DNA of 64,000 nucleotides. It comes from Allorhodopirellula solitaria (GTDB lineage: Bacteria; Planctomycetota; Planctomycetia; Pirellulales; Pirellulaceae). The position numbers and the translations under genes were made by a program. Every line of letters begins with the position of its first letter. The stretch's first letter is position 1. Shown here one piece after another: positions 60,574 to 64,000 of the stretch. The notes under the pieces were generated by a model that saw nothing but the letters and a program-made list of their open reading frames with translations, did not search any database and was not told the origin of the DNA. The stretch lies in assembly GCF_007859855.1 (NCBI RefSeq), contig NZ_SJPK01000005.1:349429-413428 (forward strand). Direction: 5' to 3'.

Positions 60574-60600
60574 CTGAGGTATCGCTAAGAGACACCTCAG
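60574..60600. promoter_or_regulatory. Inverted repeat in the divergent nap intergenic region
   Basis: Arms CTGAGGTATC (60574-60583) and GACACCTCAG (60591-60600) match at nine of ten positions around a 7-base loop. The stretch lies between napD and the cytochrome gene, followed at 60601-60608 by the palindrome TGTATACA. It is well placed as an operator for both operons. The factor is unknown; it does not look like a consensus FNR site. Confidence 0.5.
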
Positions 60601-60649
60601 TGTATACATTGTGAGTCGTCAGCGGAACCTCATTTGGATACAGAATCAT

Positions 60650-61363
60650 ATGCCGCGAATCGCAAATCTGATTTTCGCCGGCGTGGTGTGTTTGATCGCT
60701 TCGATGCTGTCGGTGGCCGTTTGGCAATCTGGCACGGATGCGAATACGCCCCCCGGAGTGGAAGAGTCTGCCCAGTCGTCTGTAGCCCAGTCGTCTGTGG
60801 CCCAATCGTCTGTGGCCCAGTTATCCGATAAAGCGAAAACGACGTATCCCGTCATCGTCCGCAAACCTTCTGGCCCACCGCGTATCGAACTCGCCGGTGC
60901 CGATCCGCAAGGTCGAACGGGTAGCGTCGCTTGCTCGACGTGTCACAGTGTTCGGGAGCCGAACCTGGAGAATAAAACGGCCGCGACGCTGGATGAGTTC
61001 CACCAAGGGATGACGTTCGATCACGGCGCCATCGCCTGCTATTCTTGCCACGATCCGGGCGGTTCAGATTCGCTGCGGTTGGCCGACGGGACAAAGGTTT
61101 CCTACCAAAACGTCATGACGCTTTGTTCGCAGTGCCATAGCAAGCAAGCCGAATCATTCGCCCACGGGGCTCATGGCGGCATGAATGGTCACTGGGATTT
61201 AAGCCGCGGTCCACAGATGAAGAACAACTGCATTGACTGCCATGATCCGCACTCGCCAAGCTATCCCAAGATGATTGTCGGCTTTAAACCCAAGGATCGT
61301 TTCAACGAACCGCCTACCGATGACCACCACCACGAAGGAGCGGCCTCCCATGACGACCACTGA
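60650..61363 (+). CDS. Tetraheme cytochrome c of the NrfB type
   Basis: From the ATG at 60650 the product has 237 residues (an earlier in-frame start at 60611 would be in the promoter region). An N-terminal hydrophobic stretch is a signal or anchor. Four CxxCH motifs (CSTCH, CYSCH, CSQCH, CIDCH) bind four haems, spaced as in NrfB-like electron carriers. A Ser/Gln/Ala/Val linker with three copies of QSSVA (from 60773) precedes the haem part, and the C-terminus is histidine- and aspartate-rich. The next gene overlaps its end by 14 bases. It likely carries electrons between the NrfC-like protein and NapB. Confidence 0.83.
   Translation: MPRIANLIFAGVVCLIASMLSVAVWQSGTDANTPPGVEESAQSSVAQSSVAQSSVAQLSDKAKTTYPVIVRKPSGPPRIELAGADPQGRTGSVACSTCHSVREPNLENKTAATLDEFHQGMTFDHGAIACYSCHDPGGSDSLRLADGTKVSYQNVMTLCSQCHSKQAESFAHGAHGGMNGHWDLSRGPQMKNNCIDCHDPHSPSYPKMIVGFKPKDRFNEPPTDDHHHEGAASHDDH
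60773..60817 (+). repeat. Three in-frame copies of a 15-base repeat (QSSVA)
   Basis: Three copies of the unit CAGTCGTCTGTAGCC (with minor changes) encode QSSVA in the tetraheme cytochrome linker. Length variation here would not shift the frame. Confidence 0.85.
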
Positions 61364-62291
61364 ACCGTCGACAAAACGTTCTCTGCCGATCGTCGAAAAC
61401 TTCGGTCGCCGGGCCGCTGTGAAAGGTGCGTTCGCGACTTTGGGTGCGGGGGCGTTCGTCGCCGCGATCTCGCCGCTACGCCAAGCGGCCAAAAACTCGT
61501 CGGCCGCCGAGTTCATGCAGCAGCACTACACTGAGCTGTCGGCGGATCAAAAGGCCGACGTGATCGCTCGCTTGGAGGCCGAAACGAAAGAACAGTACGG
61601 TGCGGACGTCACGATCGCCGATGACCGGCCGATCCCCGGCACCAAATTCGTCTATGCGATCAATCTGAGCGTTTGCAACGGCAACGGCAAATGCGTCGAG
61701 GCATGCCACAAGGAAAACAATCACGACCGTGATACGAATCAGTCGTACATCCGCGTCATCGAAATGCCTAAGGGCACGATGGACATGGAACAGGGCTCGA
61801 CGACTTACTCCGGCGCCGTCCCCAAAGACGACAAGTTCTACCTGCCCGTGCAGTGCCAACAGTGTGACGAGCCGCCGTGTGTGGACGTCTGCCCGGTCAA
61901 AGCGACATGGAAGGAAGAGGACGGCATCGTCGTTGTCGATTACAACTGGTGCATCGGCTGCCGTTATTGCGAAGCGGCATGCCCGTATCACGCCCGGCGA
62001 TTCAATTGGAAGAAACCCGAAGTGCCCGCCGAGGAAATCAATCCCAATCAAAGCTATCTGAGCAACCGCGTTCGCCCGGTCGGCGTGGTCGAAAAATGCA
62101 CGTACTGCTTGCACCGAACTCGCCGTGGCAAGTTGCCGGCCTGCCTGGAAGCGTGTCCGACCGGCGCTCGCGTCTTCGGCAATATCCTGGATAAAGATTC
62201 CAACATCCGTTGGATCTTGGAAAACAAACGAGTCTACATCCTCAAAGAAGAACTCGGCACCAAGCCGGCATTTTTCTACTACTTCGATTAG
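61350..62291 (+). CDS. NrfC-like ferredoxin with Tat-type leader
   Basis: The start is the ATG at 61350 (313 residues), nine bases after an AAGGAG site; earlier in-frame ATGs are in the cytochrome gene. A Tat-like region (FGRRAAVKGAFATLGAGAFVAA) exports the folded protein. Cysteine clusters in CNGNGKCVEACHKENNH, CQQCDEPPCVDVCP, CIGCRYCEAACPYHAR and CTYCLHR...CLEACP give four [4Fe-4S] sites, the pattern of NrfC and of the DMSO/polysulfide reductase electron subunits. It takes electrons from the NrfD-like membrane partner encoded next. Confidence 0.88.
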   Translation: MTTTEPSTKRSLPIVENFGRRAAVKGAFATLGAGAFVAAISPLRQAAKNSSAAEFMQQHYTELSADQKADVIARLEAETKEQYGADVTIADDRPIPGTKFVYAINLSVCNGNGKCVEACHKENNHDRDTNQSYIRVIEMPKGTMDMEQGSTTYSGAVPKDDKFYLPVQCQQCDEPPCVDVCPVKATWKEEDGIVVVDYNWCIGCRYCEAACPYHARRFNWKKPEVPAEEINPNQSYLSNRVRPVGVVEKCTYCLHRTRRGKLPACLEACPTGARVFGNILDKDSNIRWILENKRVYILKEELGTKPAFFYYFD

Positions 62292-62295
62292 ATCC

Positions 62296-63564
62296 ATGAG
62301 CAGCATCACCGCATCGCCGCAGTCCACCGGTCCGCCTGAGGAACACGAGTCGCACGTGACGAGCTATCCAAGGTTCATCGCTCGATCGTTGTGGCTGGCC
62401 ACCGAGGGTTCGCTCGCGTTTTACGCCTGGATGACGGTGCTGACCGCATTGTTTTTGGTCGGCGCGAACGCCTGGGCCAACCAAGTCGCTGGCGGCATGA
62501 TCGGTACCAACATGACCGACCACGTTAGCTGGGGGCTCTACATCGCCAATTTCACTTTCATGGTCGGATTGGCGGCCGGCGGAGTGATGATGGTGATTCC
62601 GGCGTATCTGTATCATGATCGCAAGATGCACGACGTTGTCATCATCGGCGAGTTGCTGGCCATTGCTGCGATCGTCATGTGCTTGCTATTCGTCGTCGCT
62701 GACCTCGGCCGACCCGATCGGTTCTGGCACATGTTGCCGGGCATCGGCAAATTCAACTGGCCAATCTCGATGCTGACCTGGGATGTGATTGTCCTCAACG
62801 GATACTTGATCCTGAACCTGCACATCTGCGGCTATTTGCTTTACATGCGGTTCCTCGGTCGCAAACCCAACCCGGTTTGGTACGTGCCGTTCGTGATGCT
62901 GTCGATCGTCTGGGCGATCTCGATTCACACAGTCACTGCGTTCCTGTACTGCGGCCTGGGCGGACGACCGTTCTGGAATACTGCTTTGCTCGCACCGCGT
63001 TTCTTGGCCTCGGCATTCGTGTCCGGCCCCGCATTCATTATCGCGGCGATGGTGCTGATCAAAAAACTGACCGGCGTGAGCGGGCTGGACCAGCCGATCG
63101 CGACGCTGGCCAGGATCGTCCGTGTCACCATCCTGATCAACTTGCTAATGGTCGCATCCGAATTGTTCACCGAGTTTTATACCGGCGGCAGTCACGTTAG
63201 CGCGGCGAAGTATTTGTTCTTCGGTCTGCACGGCAAGACCGCGCTCGTTCCGTGGACATGGACCGCAATCGGACTGAACATCACCGCTGCATTACTATTC
63301 CTGTGGCCGGGCCTGCTCGAGTTGCGCTGGCGACCGCTACTCGTTGCCGCCTGCTGCATGGCCTTCGTGGGTGCGTGGATCGAAAAAGGCATGGGCCTGA
63401 TCGTCCCCGGCTTCATCCCCAGCACGCTGCATGAGGTCGTCGAGTATGTACCCAGCCAACTCGAATGGAAAGTCACCGTCGGCATTTGGGCCTTCGGGCT
63501 GATGGTCTTTACCATCGCAATCAAAACGGCCCTGCCGACGCTAAAGCATCCCGCAGAGCACTGA
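62296..63564 (+). CDS. NrfD-like quinol-oxidising membrane subunit
   Basis: From the ATG at 62296 (422 residues) the protein has about nine to ten membrane helices with NrfD-family residues: SWGLYIANFTFMVGLAAGGV near residue 75, then ADLGRPDRFWHM and KFNWPISMLTWDVI. NrfD-type proteins bind quinol at the outer face and pass electrons to an NrfC partner, without haem. The gene follows nrfC-like with four bases between. With the cytochrome and nrfC-like gene it gives a quinol-to-periplasm electron route that could feed NapAB. Confidence 0.88.
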   Translation: MSSITASPQSTGPPEEHESHVTSYPRFIARSLWLATEGSLAFYAWMTVLTALFLVGANAWANQVAGGMIGTNMTDHVSWGLYIANFTFMVGLAAGGVMMVIPAYLYHDRKMHDVVIIGELLAIAAIVMCLLFVVADLGRPDRFWHMLPGIGKFNWPISMLTWDVIVLNGYLILNLHICGYLLYMRFLGRKPNPVWYVPFVMLSIVWAISIHTVTAFLYCGLGGRPFWNTALLAPRFLASAFVSGPAFIIAAMVLIKKLTGVSGLDQPIATLARIVRVTILINLLMVASELFTEFYTGGSHVSAAKYLFFGLHGKTALVPWTWTAIGLNITAALLFLWPGLLELRWRPLLVAACCMAFVGAWIEKGMGLIVPGFIPSTLHEVVEYVPSQLEWKVTVGIWAFGLMVFTIAIKTALPTLKHPAEH

Positions 63565-63588
63565 GCCGAGCGGCGTGCATGATCCATC

Positions 63589-63645
63589 AACGCCCGCGGC
63601 GTAGGAAAACTTGTGGGAAATGACCAGGAGGCGACGAGTCCATGA
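63589..63645. repeat. Fragment of the dispersed repeat family
   Basis: CGGCGTAGGAAAACTTGTGGG followed by CAGGAGGCGACGA matches the left end of 33260-33591 in reverse complement. Confidence 0.7.
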
Positions 63646-63736
63646 TCACAAGCGTCCCCTGCCGTTGGCCGGGTTGTCGATTAATTGATCTAAGACGCGT
63701 AAGCGGCCGGGTGGGCGGCGTTACCCGGGGCCTCAC

Positions 63737-63897
63737 GGCCAATGCCATCTACTTTCGACCGCGAAGCGGTCTTGGTAACCCGACGCGTCAGCGAGGATCA
63801 CTTGTTCGCCACGCAAAACACCGCATTTTCCTCGCTGACGCGTCGGGTTACCATCGTGAGGATGCCCCGAACGGAGGCAAAATCGATGGCATTGGCC
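63737..63897. repeat. Nested palindrome with a perfect 24-base inner stem
   Basis: The inner arms at 63774-63797 and 63829-63852 are perfect inverted copies of 24 bases with a 31-base loop. Outer arms GGCCAATGCCATC (63737-63749) and GATGGCATTGGCC (63885-63897) add a second perfect pair of 13 bases. No coding or T run is associated. Confidence 0.9.
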
Positions 63898-64000
63898 TCA
63901 CGGCCCTCGGCTCACCATCGCGGAGCCCACATCGATTAAATCGACAGGCCGGTCAGCCAACGTCAAGCCCGACTCCAAACGCGGAACGTCAGGATTCGCA

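Larger units (their letters stand above)
63565..64000. other. Non-coding end of the window with repeats
   Basis: No gene was recognised. It contains a fragment of the dispersed repeat family (63589-63645), the second copy of the short repeat at 8776-8807 (63675-63706), and the nested palindrome at 63737-63897. Open frames in it are short and cross the palindrome, so they are not taken as genes. Confidence 0.5.

Noticed and set aside
60536-60805. N-terminal extension of napD to 60805
   Set aside because: The extra 90 residues have no NapD resemblance and would cover the divergent promoter region and the start of the cytochrome gene; the GTG at 60535 fits the family length.

Overview
The window looks like a chromosomal segment of a planctomycete of the Pirellulaceae, most likely Rhodopirellula or a close relative. 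This is inferred from protein style, not from a database search. The signs are: paired PQQ-type beta-propeller proteins, a DUF1080 protein, a formylglycine-enzyme-like exported protein, many unrecognised secreted proteins, TTG/GTG starts, weak Shine-Dalgarno sites and abundant short interspersed repeats. No rRNA, tRNA or CRISPR array was recognised.

Layout. 1-14.3 kb: the tail of an LptF/LptG-type permease, two exported beta-propeller proteins, a cupin, a cysteine-rich exported repeat protein with a strong terminator, a transglutaminase-like lipoprotein, a DUF1080 protein and several unrecognised exported proteins. An 18-copy hexamer tandem repeat lies between two of them. 14.4-33.2 kb is the core-gene part: ruvA, a receiver/ATPase response regulator convergent with a large hybrid histidine kinase, a FGE-like protein, a beta-hydroxyacid dehydrogenase, a polytopic glycosyltransferase-like protein, glnE, a primary-type sigma factor and an O-antigen-ligase-like protein. 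33.6-40.6 kb: a divergent export-type cluster made of a TolC-like protein, a GAF-like/HlyD fusion, a second HlyD adaptor and a PqqD-like/M50/HlyD-like fusion. 41.2-43.5 kb: sucCD.

44-55.9 kb is an accessory island. It holds MITE-like elements, dispersed repeats, three REP-associated-type (RAYT, HUH) transposase copies in different states of decay, a toxin-antitoxin pair whose toxin carries a nonsense codon, and a defence-type cluster. That cluster consists of an Abi_C-like gene, a tyrosine recombinase with an unusually good ribosome binding site, and a three-gene ABC-three-component (ABC-3C, DUF2326 ATPase) set with overlapping reading frames. The cluster looks visibly more AT-rich than its surroundings.

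55.9-63.6 kb encodes periplasmic nitrate reduction. The minus-strand operon is napD-napA-napB-napG-like-orf. A divergent plus-strand operon encodes a tetraheme cytochrome, an NrfC-like ferredoxin and an NrfD-like quinol-oxidising membrane subunit. Together these could carry electrons from quinol through NrfD, NrfC and cytochromes to NapAB without NapC or NapH. NapB is unusual in having two diheme modules in tandem. The window ends in a long nested palindrome.

The strongest candidates for a little-described system are the M50/HlyD/TolC cluster (33.6-40.6 kb) and the integrase-linked ABC-3C locus (46.3-51.4 kb).
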